A stretch of 64,000 bases of DNA, from the NCBI RefSeq assembly GCF_001613065.1, contig NZ_BDBQ01000054.1, forward strand, positions 1 through 64,000, given 5' to 3'. Position 1 is the first letter of the stretch. The number at the start of each line of letters is the position of its first letter. Positions 50,127-59,463 of the stretch are shown piece after piece. Origin of the DNA: Nocardia miyunensis NBRC 108239 (GTDB lineage: Bacteria > Actinomycetota > Actinomycetes > Mycobacteriales > Mycobacteriaceae). A program made the translations under genes and the position numbers. The notes under the pieces are model-generated. The model was not told where the DNA came from. It searched no databases and saw only the letters and a program-made list of their open reading frames with translations.

Positions 50127-51407
50127 ATGGATGACACCCCATTGCCGACCCAGACCTGTCCTGCCGCACCCGAGAGCGATATGTCGGCGGCGACATCGGC
50201 CGCTGGAACTCCCGCGGCCGCAGGTGCGCTCACCGGTGTCCGGGTGGTCGATATCTCGCGCGTTCTCGCCGGACCGTACGCGGCACAGCTGCTGGGTGAC
50301 CACGGCGCCGATGTCATCAAGGTCGAGCCGCCCGCGGGCGACGGGACCCGCGCCTGGGGCGAGACATACGGGGAGAATGTCAGCGCCTACTACGCCGGGT
50401 TGAACCGCAACAAGCGCCATACCAGCGTCGACCTGGCGACTCCGGGCGGACGGGAACTGCTGCTGCGCATGCTCGACCGCGCGGACGTCCTCATCGAGAA
50501 TTTCAAACCCGGCACGATGGAGCGCTGGGGCCTGGATACCGAGGATCTCCTGGCCCGATTCCCGCGCCTGATCTATTGCCGCATATCCGCTTTCGGCGCC
50601 GAAGGCCCGATGGGCGGGCTACCCGGATACGACGCGGTACTCCAGGCGTACGCGGGCATCATGCATCTCAACGGCGAGCAGGGCCGGGGGCCCCTGCGCG
50701 TGCCCATGCCGATCACCGATCTCACCACCGGACTGCACGCGTTCTCGGGCATCCTGCTCGCCCTCTACGAACGCGCGGCGTCCGGCCGGGGCCAAGTGGT
50801 CGAGATCAGTCTGCTCGACAGTGCGATCAGCCTGCTGCATCCGGCGGCCGCGGCCTACTTCCTCGATGGCAAGCGGCCCCAGCGCATGGGCGCCGGGCAT
50901 CCGAGCATCTCCCCGAGCAACATCTTCCGGACCGCCGGTGGCCATGACATCTACGTCTCGGCGGGTACCGACCATCAATTCCGGCTGCTGTGCGATTTTC
51001 TCGATGCGCCGGAGCTGGCCGAGGACACGCGTTTCCGGTCCAACCACGACCGCCTCGAACACGACGGCGAGCTGACGGAGCTCCTGGCGAAGCTCATCGC
51101 CGATCTGGCCACGGACGACGAGATGGTTCGCCGAATGATCGCCCAGGGCATTCCGGCGAGTGTCGTCCGGCCGCTGGACGAGGTGCTCGACGACCCCCAG
51201 GTCCAGCTCAACGGAATGGTGCAGGCGGTCGGCGATTTCCGGGTTCTCGGTATCCCCGTCAAACTCGGCCGCACGCCGGGCAGCCTTCGAACTCCCCCCG
51301 CCCCGCAGGGCCGGGACACCCGCGAAGTGCTGATCGATATGGGTCTGACCGATACGCAGATCGATGAACTGATCGCCCAGGGAATCGTGGCCCCGCCTCT
51401 GCCCTAG
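50127..51407 (+). CDS. CaiB/BaiF-family CoA transferase
   Basis: A 426-residue class III CoA transferase. It has VVDISRVLAGPYAAQLLGDH, GADVIKVEPPAGD, RNKRHTSVDL, ENFKPGTMERWGLD and CRISAFGAEGP. It moves CoA from one acid to another, activating a carboxylic acid produced in the pathway without ATP. AGGAGG precedes the ATG. Followed by the enoyl-CoA hydratase, VOC and MaoC genes in one rightward operon. Confidence 0.93.
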   Translation: MDDTPLPTQTCPAAPESDMSAATSAAGTPAAAGALTGVRVVDISRVLAGPYAAQLLGDHGADVIKVEPPAGDGTRAWGETYGENVSAYYAGLNRNKRHTSVDLATPGGRELLLRMLDRADVLIENFKPGTMERWGLDTEDLLARFPRLIYCRISAFGAEGPMGGLPGYDAVLQAYAGIMHLNGEQGRGPLRVPMPITDLTTGLHAFSGILLALYERAASGRGQVVEISLLDSAISLLHPAAAAYFLDGKRPQRMGAGHPSISPSNIFRTAGGHDIYVSAGTDHQFRLLCDFLDAPELAEDTRFRSNHDRLEHDGELTELLAKLIADLATDDEMVRRMIAQGIPASVVRPLDEVLDDPQVQLNGMVQAVGDFRVLGIPVKLGRTPGSLRTPPAPQGRDTREVLIDMGLTDTQIDELIAQGIVAPPLP

Positions 51408-51435
51408 CCCCCTCCGCAAGCACGAAAGGAACGCG

Positions 51436-52293
51436 ATGGAGTTCGACAACATTCTGTACAAGGTCCAGGACCGGATCGCAACGATCACCTTGAACCGGCC
51501 CGAGAAACGCAATGCGCTCAGCCCCGGCCTGCGCCGTGACCTTCTGACGGCGCTGAAATCCGCCGAGCAGGACGACGATGTGACCGTCGTCCTGCTCGAG
51601 GGCGCGGGTCAGTCGTTCTGCGCCGGTTACGACATGAACAGCTACGCCGGCGGCAGCAAGAACCCCGAGCGCCCCGAGGGGTGGAATCACAGCCCACTCT
51701 ACGAGTCCTGGACGGGTCAGTTTCCGCGCAGTTGTCTGCGCGACTGGCTGACGATCTGGGATCTGATGAAGCCGGTCGTCGCCAAGATCCACGGTCATTG
51801 CCTGGCGGGCGGATCGGAAATCATGTCGATGTGCGACATCGTGTTCGCCTCGGACGACTGCCTGATCGGATACCCTCCCACCCGCGCGCAGGGGACGCCC
51901 GACATCGAGTACTTCCCGTGGAAGATGTCCATGGCGCAGGCCAAGTATCTTCAGCTCACCGGTCATTCCGTCACCGGCGCCCGCGCGGCGGAAATGGGCT
52001 GGATCGCAAAGAGTTTCCCCGCCGAGGACCTCGACGAGCAGGTGGCGCGCGAGCTGCGCCCGATCGCGAAATTGCATCCGGCGATGCTCGCCGCGAACAA
52101 GTTCACGCTCAATCAGTCCTACGAAACGATGGGGTTCCGGGCCGCGTTGCAGGCGTCGGTGCCGTGGTACGTGCTGGCCCGCAGTTTCCGGCCGGGCGGC
52201 GGCGAATTCCAGACCAAGGCCGCCGAAGAAGGGCTCAAGAAGGCGCTCGCCTGGCGGGACGGTCCCTTCAAGGAAGAAGGGTTCCCGCTCTGA
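51436..52293 (+). CDS. Enoyl-CoA hydratase/isomerase family protein
   Basis: A 285-residue crotonase-fold protein. It has RIATITLNRPEKRNALSPGL, GAGQSFCAGYDMNSY and IHGHCLAGGSEIMSMCDIVFA. It probably hydrates an enoyl-CoA or performs a related ring-opening step. AAAGGAACG precedes the ATG. It lies between the CoA transferase and the VOC gene in the same operon. Confidence 0.92.
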   Translation: MEFDNILYKVQDRIATITLNRPEKRNALSPGLRRDLLTALKSAEQDDDVTVVLLEGAGQSFCAGYDMNSYAGGSKNPERPEGWNHSPLYESWTGQFPRSCLRDWLTIWDLMKPVVAKIHGHCLAGGSEIMSMCDIVFASDDCLIGYPPTRAQGTPDIEYFPWKMSMAQAKYLQLTGHSVTGARAAEMGWIAKSFPAEDLDEQVARELRPIAKLHPAMLAANKFTLNQSYETMGFRAALQASVPWYVLARSFRPGGGEFQTKAAEEGLKKALAWRDGPFKEEGFPL

Positions 52294-52348
52294 GCCGCGG
52301 CCCCGACAAGCACACCGATAGACCACCACTACAGAACGGATCCGCACG

Positions 52349-52867
52349 ATGACAACGGCGGCAGTCAAGGAACTCAATCACGTCGCGATCGGTGTACGCG
52401 ACCTCGACGCATCCCTGCGGTTCTACACCGAAGGGCTCGGGCTGCGGAAGACCCTCGAAAAGCCGGTCAGCGACCTGACCTGGCGTTTGATGCGGTTGCC
52501 CGAGAACACGACCGGGCTGTCGGTCTTCGTGCAGGGGCCCTCCCGGGTCGGGCAGCTCGAGCTGGTCAAGTGGGATCTGCCCGAACCCGAGGGCGATGCC
52601 CCGAAGTCCCCCGGGCGCATGGGATACGGGCAGCTGTCCTTCCCGGTCGATCCCGAACACATCCACACCATCTACGAGCGCCTCGTGAGCATGGGATACG
52701 ACGTCTATTCGGAGCCGACGACGACGATCGTCAAGAACTACGGCCCCGTCACCCTGTTCCTGTGCGAGGACCCGGACGGCAACCAGATCGAGTTGATCGC
52801 CCTTCCCCCGGCCGATGTCGTCAAGGAATTTCGCGCGAAACTTCTTGCGGAACAACAGAACAGCTGA
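52349..52867 (+). CDS. VOC-family (glyoxalase/extradiol dioxygenase-fold) protein
   Basis: A 172-residue protein. It has LNHVAIGVRDLDASLRFYTE, VGQLELVKWDLPEP, YGQLSFPV and a C-terminal CEDPDGNQIELIALPP. Metal ligands His and Glu are visible at the start and end; the middle position is Gln rather than His. It could be an epimerase, isomerase or dioxygenase. A remnant of a paralogue is at 48408-48579. Confidence 0.85.
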   Translation: MTTAAVKELNHVAIGVRDLDASLRFYTEGLGLRKTLEKPVSDLTWRLMRLPENTTGLSVFVQGPSRVGQLELVKWDLPEPEGDAPKSPGRMGYGQLSFPVDPEHIHTIYERLVSMGYDVYSEPTTTIVKNYGPVTLFLCEDPDGNQIELIALPPADVVKEFRAKLLAEQQNS

Positions 52868-53069
52868 ATTCGTCCGGCGATCGCCGATGGACCGCGGATG
52901 GTGTCGGATACGACTCGCCGCGTGGCCTTCGCCGATCGCCGATCGTGCGGGACGAATCTCTCTCGCAGCACGAGCGGCGGCGGGCGCGCGGATCACCGGG
53001 CAGCCTTCCGCCGCTGCGGCATATCGCGAACCGCATCGGCATCCATGCCTCATCCAGATCGGGCGAGTA

Positions 53070-53609
53070 ATGACCAAATATCCCTCATCGGGCGACGACC
53101 TCATCACCGAGGAAATGCGGGCGGCGATCGGTCGCGTGGTGGACTGGCAGGTGTCATTCCCGATCGCGGAGTCCGACATTCGGCGATGGGCGATCGCGGT
53201 CTACTACCCCGATGCCCCGCCGCCGCGGTTCCGGAGGTCGAACGGGCAGTTACTGGTCGCGCCCGAGGAGTTCAACCCGTTCGCATGGTCGGTCGACCAA
53301 CGGATGACGCCGGTCATCTCCCCTGGCCGCCGCGATACCGACAGGCTGGAGAAAGCACTGGGGTTATCCGGCCCCGGACTGCGTCATCAGCTCAACGGCG
53401 GATCCGAGGCGGAATACGGGGTGCCGATGCGTGTGGGCGATGTGATTCATTCCGAGACCAGACTCGCTGACTATCGGGTCACCGCGGGGCGACTCGGACC
53501 GATGCTGATCACCAAGACCGCCGTCACCTGGACGAATCAAGATCACGAACTGGTCCGCACCGGAATCGACACCTCGATTCGCTACGGCCGCAATGGAAGT
53601 GAGCACTGA
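53070..53609 (+). CDS. MaoC-like N-terminal dehydratase subunit
   Basis: A 179-residue hot-dog-fold protein of the FAS1-like/MaoC N-terminal type. It has ESDIRRWAIAVYYPD, LNGGSEAEYGVPMRVGDV and DTSIRYGRNG. It lacks the catalytic hydratase motif and should form a heterodimer with the next gene, as in steroid-degradation enoyl-CoA hydratases. The region 52868-53069 before it holds no recognised gene. Its stop is two bases before the next start. Confidence 0.88.
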   Translation: MTKYPSSGDDLITEEMRAAIGRVVDWQVSFPIAESDIRRWAIAVYYPDAPPPRFRRSNGQLLVAPEEFNPFAWSVDQRMTPVISPGRRDTDRLEKALGLSGPGLRHQLNGGSEAEYGVPMRVGDVIHSETRLADYRVTAGRLGPMLITKTAVTWTNQDHELVRTGIDTSIRYGRNGSEH

Positions 53610-53611
53610 CG

Positions 53612-54040
53612 ATGCGGAATACGGCAGCGCACGAAGCTCGGGTGGGCATGGTGATCGAGTCCCCGCACCGCACCTCGGGCCTGGCGGAGTGGAACCGATT
53701 CGCCGCGGTGAACGACGAGTTCGTACCCATCCACATGGATGACGACGCGGCCCGTCAGGCGGGCTATTCCGGCGCGATCGGTATGGGACGACTACAGTGG
53801 TCCTACGTCCACAACATGTTGCGCGAGTGGCTGGACGGAACCGGGCGAATCGTCACGGTACGCCTGCGGTTCCGCGCTCCCGCGCTGAAGGACGCCGGAT
53901 TCGTCTGCCGCGGCGTCGTCCTGGCTGTGCGCGACACCGACTCGGAACGGCTGCTCGATCTCGACATCGCTGTCGTCGACGACGAAGGCACCGTGCTGGC
54001 TCCGGGTACCGCCACCGTGGCGATTCCCGGAAAGCCTTGA
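53612..54040 (+). CDS. MaoC-like (R)-specific enoyl-CoA hydratase subunit
   Basis: A 142-residue hot-dog protein with the hydratase core FAAVNDEFVPIHMDDDAARQ and GYSGAIGMG, carrying the catalytic Asp and His. It works with 53070 to hydrate bulky enoyl-CoA thioesters. Its last ~90 bases, plus some following DNA, are repeated twice in decayed form downstream (see repeat at 53951-54340). Confidence 0.9.
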   Translation: MRNTAAHEARVGMVIESPHRTSGLAEWNRFAAVNDEFVPIHMDDDAARQAGYSGAIGMGRLQWSYVHNMLREWLDGTGRIVTVRLRFRAPALKDAGFVCRGVVLAVRDTDSERLLDLDIAVVDDEGTVLAPGTATVAIPGKP

Positions 54041-54340
54041 TGCTCAACGGTATCCGCAACCGAATGTCACGACGCGTCCTACACGGCCGACTCGTCAACC
54101 ATCGCACCAGCGGCTGCTCGATCTCGGCAACGCCGTGGCCGCCGACGAGGGCACCATGCCGCCCCCGGCCACCATGGCAACACCCAGAAGCCTTGACACT
54201 CAACGATATCCGCAACCGAATGCAAAAAGGTGCGCCCTGCCGCTCGATCTCGATAACGCCGCCACCGAAGGCATCACGCCGGTCCCGGGCATCGTCACCA
54301 GACGATGCCCGGAAAGCCTTGACGCTCAGCGGTATCCGGT
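53951..54340. repeat. Three degenerate tandem copies of the MaoC 3' end
   Basis: Units begin with CTGCTCGATCTCG or a close variant at 53951 (inside the MaoC gene), 54114 and 54240. Each carries a GAAGGCACC / GAGGGCACC / GAAGGCATC word and then AAGCCTTGA (54032, 54188, 54315) followed by a CTCAACGGTATCCG-like word. Spacings are about 157 and 126 bases. Only the first copy is in frame; the others do not encode the protein. The last copy ends inside the 3' end of the convergent CoA transferase. Confidence 0.75.
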
Positions 54341-56614
54341 ACCGGCGACCGAGTGCAGCGGCTCACCCTGCACGACCACACCGGCCTCGATCAGCTCATC
54401 GACCTTCGAACTGTCGATACCCGCCTCGATCAGGATCTGCCTGCTGTGCTCACCCATACCGGGCGTGGTCATCATCGGGTTATCTGCATGGCGGCCGAAT
54501 GCCGCGTACTGGCGCGGCATGTAGGACCGGTTTCCGTCGGGCCACGTCACCACGCCGATATGACCGTCGGCCAACGTCACCTCGTCGAAGAGCAACTCTT
54601 TGTTGTCCCGTCCGCGAGCGACGGTGCCGCCGTGCGGCTCGACCAGGGCCGCGATCTGCTGACTGGGCAGTTCCTTGCAGGCCACGGTCAGTGCGGCGGC
54701 CAGCGAATCGTCACTGTGCAACGCCGCGGCGTCGGCGAGACCTGCTTTCAGGGCTGTCTCGGCCGACGGGAGGTGCACCCGGACCCAGCCGTCGGCGCAC
54801 TCGTAGTATCGCGAAATCGCCGATGGGCCAGGGTAATCGCGCCCGCCGGACTCCGCCGGACGACGACCGGCGAAACGAACCAGCTCACCGTTCTGCATGT
54901 ATGCCGACGTCGCGGCGAGCGAGGTGGCCACCGCCTGACCGCCGCGACCGCTGATCTGCTGGTACAGCGCCGCGCAGGTGCCCAGTGCGGCCAAGGTCGC
55001 GACGCCGACATCGTTGACCGACACCGTGCAGAAGACCGGCTCCGCCGCGCCGCCCTGGCCGCGCATGATGCCCGACAGCGCCTGAATGACCGGATCGTAG
55101 CCGGGCTGCCGGCCGAGCGGGCCTATCCCGCCGTATCCGGTGATCGACGTGGTCACGATGTCGGGGCGGAAGGCGCGCAGATTCTCCAGATCGATCCGCA
55201 ACCGTTCGACGACACCGGGACGGAAATTGTCCAGAACGACATTGCAGGTACCAGCGAGCTCGCCGAATGCCGCATAACCGCGCGGATCCCTCAGGTCGAT
55301 GGACAAACCTCGCTGACCACGGTTGATCATGTAACCGCGCACCCGGAATTCGTCGCCGCCGGTCGTTTCTACCTTCACCACATCGGCGCCGAGACCGGCC
55401 AGCAACTGTCCGGCATAGGGACCGGCCAGCACGGTGCCCAGGTCGAGCACACGGATGCCGTGCAGCGGCCCGCGGCCGGGAAGAGCGCCGGCATCCTGTG
55501 GCGCTCGGCGAGCGTGCCGCTCGTGTCGGTCGTCTTCCCATTCGACTGTGTCGGAATAGGTTCGCGCCTGGTAGTCCGGCTCGGGCAGCTGAGAGAAGCG
55601 AACGGGGTTGCCGCCCATCACTACTCGGCCGACCTGCGGATCATCGATCTCGATCCGCTGGCCCAGGGCGATGATCTGCGGGTGATCGAGCCAGGTGTCG
55701 CGGTCGCCCACCGCACTGGCCGGGCAACCGGCCTCGGCGAATTCGGCGAGCCAGGCGTCGCGGTCCTTCGCACGAAAACCCTCGGCGATCCGCGCCCGGA
55801 CCTGGTCGCGGAGATCGACCGCGTAGATCTGCTCCCGATTGGCCGCGATCCGCGGGTGTTCGGTGATATCGGTCGTGCCCAGCAATTCGAAGGCGATGTC
55901 CTGGAACTTGACGCCCAGCGCCCCCAGGAACAGCCACTCACCGTCACCGCACTGATAGGTGCCGAAAGCCGGATTGGGGCCGCCCGGCCCGACACTCGTG
56001 GTGGGCAGGGAGACCAGCGGGTCGGCGAACATGGTCGTGGTCGCGGCGACTATCGCGCCGTGCAGCGGATCCACGACCACCCGCTGTCCGACACCGGCGG
56101 TCTCGCGGCCGACGAGGGCGGCGATCGCCGACGCGGCCGCCCAGGTGCCCTGGAGGTAGGTCGCGAACGGATAGACGCAGTCGACCGGGCCGCCGCCGAA
56201 CGACGTCTGCCGCCGCGCGATCCCGTACTCGGCCTGCATGAAACGATCAGCGGTGAGCGGATCGAGGTCCTTACCGGCTCCCCAACCCGGCACGTGCAGG
56301 TGGACCAGGCCGGTGGGTTCGGGCCCGTCGACCGGTACGCCGAGGGCAGCCGCGGCCTGCGCGCCACTCGTCACCACCACATCGGCGCCCGCCACGAGTG
56401 CGGGACCACGTCCCATGGACGTAATGGTCTTGTTACGGTGCCACATGACCGAGCCCGGCAGGTCGGCTCCGGCATCGTTCAGGCCATCCTGCAGGCGGAT
56501 GACCTGGGCGCCGAAGTCGCCCAGGATCATCGATGCGATCGGACCGGCGATTCCCGACGTCGCATCGATGACCCGCACGCCCGCGAGAGGTCCCTCGGAT
56601 CGGCGACCGCTCAT
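54326..56614 (-). CDS. Double-domain CaiB/BaiF CoA transferase
   Basis: A 762-residue protein containing two class III CoA transferase domains in tandem. Domain 1 (about 1-370) has VRVIDATSGIAGPIASMILG and GGPNPAFGTYQC. Domain 2 (about 390-762) has IRVLDLGTVLAGPYAGQLLA, GADVVKVETTGGDEF and DNFRPGVVERLRIDLENL. Class III enzymes normally act as interlocked dimers, so the fusion probably mimics a heterodimer. It activates an acid intermediate with CoA. AAGAAGGCGAGC precedes the ATG. Confidence 0.92.
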   Translation of the reverse strand: MSGRRSEGPLAGVRVIDATSGIAGPIASMILGDFGAQVIRLQDGLNDAGADLPGSVMWHRNKTITSMGRGPALVAGADVVVTSGAQAAAALGVPVDGPEPTGLVHLHVPGWGAGKDLDPLTADRFMQAEYGIARRQTSFGGGPVDCVYPFATYLQGTWAAASAIAALVGRETAGVGQRVVVDPLHGAIVAATTTMFADPLVSLPTTSVGPGGPNPAFGTYQCGDGEWLFLGALGVKFQDIAFELLGTTDITEHPRIAANREQIYAVDLRDQVRARIAEGFRAKDRDAWLAEFAEAGCPASAVGDRDTWLDHPQIIALGQRIEIDDPQVGRVVMGGNPVRFSQLPEPDYQARTYSDTVEWEDDRHERHARRAPQDAGALPGRGPLHGIRVLDLGTVLAGPYAGQLLAGLGADVVKVETTGGDEFRVRGYMINRGQRGLSIDLRDPRGYAAFGELAGTCNVVLDNFRPGVVERLRIDLENLRAFRPDIVTTSITGYGGIGPLGRQPGYDPVIQALSGIMRGQGGAAEPVFCTVSVNDVGVATLAALGTCAALYQQISGRGGQAVATSLAATSAYMQNGELVRFAGRRPAESGGRDYPGPSAISRYYECADGWVRVHLPSAETALKAGLADAAALHSDDSLAAALTVACKELPSQQIAALVEPHGGTVARGRDNKELLFDEVTLADGHIGVVTWPDGNRSYMPRQYAAFGRHADNPMMTTPGMGEHSRQILIEAGIDSSKVDELIEAGVVVQGEPLHSVAGTGYR

Positions 56615-56657
56615 GCTCGCCTTCTTTCGTAATCGAAGTGTAAATCAAAACCAACAT

Positions 56658-56672
56658 AGTTGTATCACAACT
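56658..56672. promoter_or_regulatory. AGTTGT-N3-ACAACT palindrome upstream of double CoA transferase
   Basis: A perfect 6-bp inverted repeat with a 3-base spacer, 44 bases before the CoA transferase start and touching the stop of the upstream hydrolase. It uses the same TTGT/ACAA half-sites as other sites in the cluster, in opposite order. AT-rich flanks. Confidence 0.45.
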
Positions 56673-57501
56673 AAGCTTGGTGGTGAGCGGCTCCCGAGGC
56701 ATGAATGATCTGCTCGATCGACCGCACAGTGGCCTCCGGCGCATCGATCGGTACATGGTGGTACGCGCCGGGCGCGATACGACACGGCACGTCGCGGCCC
56801 AGCACGGCGGACAGATGATCAACGGTCGTCTGGTCCACCAGCTCACTGTGTTCGCCGTAGAGGAACTCCACCCGGCACCGGATCCCCGACGTCGCGGCGT
56901 CCAGCTCGTCCCGCGGAATGCGCCCCATCGCATAAGGATCGAATTTCCAGCGCCAGCCCTCGGCGTCCTCCCGCAAGCCGGCGGCGGCAATACGGGCCAG
57001 CGTCTCGTCGTCCGCGATCGTGCCCCGCGGACGCAGCCGGAAGCGGGCAATCCCTTCCGCGTGCGAGCGGTAATGAAAGACCTGACGCGACAGCGGCCGC
57101 AGGACCGGCCTGCTCACCACGGAACTGTCGATCAGCAGCAAGGACCGTACCGCCTCGGGATACTCCGCCGCCGCCAGCATGGCGACCAGACCTCCCATGC
57201 TGTGCCCCACCACATGGACCGGACCGGCTCCGAGTCTGCCCACGACGGCCGCGATCTCAGCGCTCCACGACTGCGCGGAGTACGACGTCCGATGCGCACT
57301 GTCACCGTGCCCCGACAGCTCCATCACGACCACGTCGTGATCCGCCGCCAGCACAGGAGCGACGTGGATCCACCATCCCGCGTGCGCCGCACCGCCGTGC
57401 ACCAACACGATCGGCGTCCCGCCGGGACGGCCGAAACGGCGATACCGGATCTGGGCCCCGTCCACCACGACGGACTCGGTACTGCGGTCGAGCCAGCTCA
57501 T
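56671..57501 (-). CDS. Alpha/beta hydrolase
   Basis: A 276-residue alpha/beta hydrolase. It has VLVHGGAAHAGWW in the oxyanion region, nucleophile elbow GHSMGGLVAML (Ser near residue 100), an acid residue region VEFLYGEHSELV, and His in YHHVPIDAP. It could hydrolyse an ester or lactone (for example a BVMO product) or a C-C bond. ATG 57501 starts the conserved part. It is in the same direction as the CoA transferase, with an operator-like site between. Confidence 0.88.
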   Translation of the reverse strand: MSWLDRSTESVVVDGAQIRYRRFGRPGGTPIVLVHGGAAHAGWWIHVAPVLAADHDVVVMELSGHGDSAHRTSYSAQSWSAEIAAVVGRLGAGPVHVVGHSMGGLVAMLAAAEYPEAVRSLLLIDSSVVSRPVLRPLSRQVFHYRSHAEGIARFRLRPRGTIADDETLARIAAAGLREDAEGWRWKFDPYAMGRIPRDELDAATSGIRCRVEFLYGEHSELVDQTTVDHLSAVLGRDVPCRIAPGAYHHVPIDAPEATVRSIEQIIHASGAAHHQA

Positions 57502-57686
57502 CGGACGACCGACACCCACCGGGCTCGGACGCTGATACCGCCGTTTCGCATCGTGACGTCGGCCCCTTCCTTCTTGTCGCGCGGCATATCAGCTACCGAT
57601 CAACGGCGGATTTCGACCACGCAAACATGTTCAGCAAGCTTACATCAGCATTATTGGTAGGCCGTACGTGGCGTCGGACACCACAA

Positions 57687-59330
57687 TCAGGCCAGGAGCG
57701 AGTCGATCTCGGTCTTCGCGATCGCGTAGCTCTCGTCCTCGGTGAGCGACTGCCCACCGGCTTTCAGCATGCGGGCCGTGCCGCGGCGAAGGTCGTCGGC
57801 ATACCGCGCCTCGATCACGTCGAATTCCAGATTCTTGACATAGATGCGCAGGCGGTCGCGCAGCGCGCTGTCCGAATCCGCCGCCTCCACGACACTCGGC
57901 AGCGTATTCGTCTGCACCAGCAGCGCGTGCGAAACGCGGCGGGCGTCGTCGTCTCGGAGCCCGATGAGAATCTCACGCTCCGAGGCGCGAATGAGATGGT
58001 CCTTCCACCAGTCGAAGTCTTCTTCGGCGTCGATGGCGACCAACTCGATGAATGGTTGGGCGAGGGTGCGAGCCAGCGTCTCGACGGCGGTGCTCAGATA
58101 CAGCTTGCGCTGCGCCGACGGCAGCGCGCCCAACGTGGTCGTCAACTCAGCTCGGGCATCGGCCGTGGAGAAGCAGTATCGCCTGATCCCGTGTATCGAG
58201 CCGTCCAGCAGGCCGTACTCGTAATTGAAGACTCGGAAAGGATTGACCGCACTCGGATTGCGCGTGGGCCGCCCGACCGCGGCGGCGGCGTCCTTCGTGA
58301 AGGCCCAGACCGGGCCGTCGAGCCGACTGCCACGCAGGATGTCGTTGTGAATCGGCGCTCCGTAGAAACGTTGCGGCAGAACCGCTCCCGGGCCCCGCGC
58401 GTACGCGATCGTCACGCCGGAACTCTGCGCCTGACGCAGAAAACGGTTGTTGTCCAGGTAGGTCAGCGACGCCGTATAACGGACCAGCGGCGGGGGGCGA
58501 AGCCCGCCGACGCTGGACACGGCGTCATAGAGCCGGGCCGTCCAATCCTCACCCCATACCTCTCGGGCGGCGTCGGCGATCGTGTGCGCGACCGCCGTAT
58601 CGTCACCGCAGAATCGGGTACCGACAGTGGCCACCCCCAGCAGACCCAGTAATGCCGTTGCCGCGGAATCGAATCCGGATACGCCGACAGAGGAATGCAC
58701 CAGCAACCCCAGAGATTCGGCGAGCCCCCCGAAATCGGTGGTGGTGTCCAGGACGAACTCGGGACGCAGATCGGCGAGGCGCCGTACCCCCTCGGCGGTG
58801 AATTCGCGCTTGCGGTCGCCGCTTTCCATCGCCGCGACGACGAACTCCTGCAGGATTTGGGAACCGTGCGAATAGTCGCCGGTGCCGGAATCCTCGGTCA
58901 GCGAGTCGCGCAGGCTGCGGGCGAGATCTCGCGCCCCGATGCCGCGGATGCGCTCGAGGAAGTCCATCAACTCGCGGCGGGCGACCGGTGAGAACGCCGC
59001 CGGCGCCCGCCGGTTGGCCGCGATCGCGACCTCGGACAGCGACACTCGCGGATTGCTCCGCCCCCCCGCACTGCCCGATTCGTAGATCCGCAACGTGCCT
59101 TTGCGCACCCACTGATTGACCGCCTGGCGACTGACCCCGACGACACGCGATGCCTCCGCCTGTGTCACCAGGTCGGGTGGCGCCTCGGACGGCTCGTAAC
59201 GAAGCCGGAGTCGCTCCGCCGCGCGCTCGAGGGCCCGCACGAGTTCGCCGACCGGAACCGCGCCGTTCTCGCCGAGCGTGATCGCCAGGCGTTCCAGCGC
59301 AGCGGCCACTGTTTCGGTCTGCTTGTCCAT
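57687..59330 (-). CDS. Large HTH-containing protein, unknown function
   Basis: 547 residues. After a helical N-terminus comes a helix-turn-helix, DLVTQAEASRVVGVSRQAVN then QWVRKGTLRI (about residues 55-83), like MerR- or excisionase-type DNA-binding folds. The remaining ~440 residues are not recognised. They contain ELMDFLERIRGIGARDLARS and RYCFSTADARAELTTTLGAL and have no enzyme motif. ATG 59330 follows GAGGCG. It is divergent from a small gene at 59464 across a palindromic promoter. It is the only DNA-binding protein candidate inside the catabolic region. Confidence 0.65.
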   Translation of the reverse strand: MDKQTETVAAALERLAITLGENGAVPVGELVRALERAAERLRLRYEPSEAPPDLVTQAEASRVVGVSRQAVNQWVRKGTLRIYESGSAGGRSNPRVSLSEVAIAANRRAPAAFSPVARRELMDFLERIRGIGARDLARSLRDSLTEDSGTGDYSHGSQILQEFVVAAMESGDRKREFTAEGVRRLADLRPEFVLDTTTDFGGLAESLGLLVHSSVGVSGFDSAATALLGLLGVATVGTRFCGDDTAVAHTIADAAREVWGEDWTARLYDAVSSVGGLRPPPLVRYTASLTYLDNNRFLRQAQSSGVTIAYARGPGAVLPQRFYGAPIHNDILRGSRLDGPVWAFTKDAAAAVGRPTRNPSAVNPFRVFNYEYGLLDGSIHGIRRYCFSTADARAELTTTLGALPSAQRKLYLSTAVETLARTLAQPFIELVAIDAEEDFDWWKDHLIRASEREILIGLRDDDARRVSHALLVQTNTLPSVVEAADSDSALRDRLRIYVKNLEFDVIEARYADDLRRGTARMLKAGGQSLTEDESYAIAKTEIDSLLA

Positions 59331-59380
59331 GGTCGCCTCAGAATACAAGTCCGACGAGCCGCTTCCGCCGCCAGGTATCG

Positions 59381-59401
59381 TGTCAATAGCATCACTTGAC
59401 A
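59381..59401. promoter_or_regulatory. Divergent promoter with TGTCAA-N9-TTGACA palindrome
   Basis: TGTCAA (59381-59386) and TTGACA (59396-59401) form a 21-base inverted repeat. TTGACA doubles as a consensus -35 box with TACCGT 17 bases downstream, giving a strong promoter toward the gene at 59464. The mirror TTGACA faces the HTH gene. Confidence 0.5.
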
Positions 59402-59463
59402 TGATCTTGGGCCGTGACTACCGTCACAGGCGGTGAACGTCAGCGAGACCGAGGAGCACGCCC

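Noticed and set aside
54045..54340. Peptides like LNGIRNR / LNDIRNR / LSGIRYR suggesting a tandem peptide repeat
   Set aside because: The repeats are at DNA level from a copied gene end; frames are interrupted and lack starts.
53951..54340. Interpretation of the MaoC 3' copies as a CRISPR-like or phage-type array
   Set aside because: Periods differ (157 and 126), spacers are themselves copies, and one unit is the end of a real gene.
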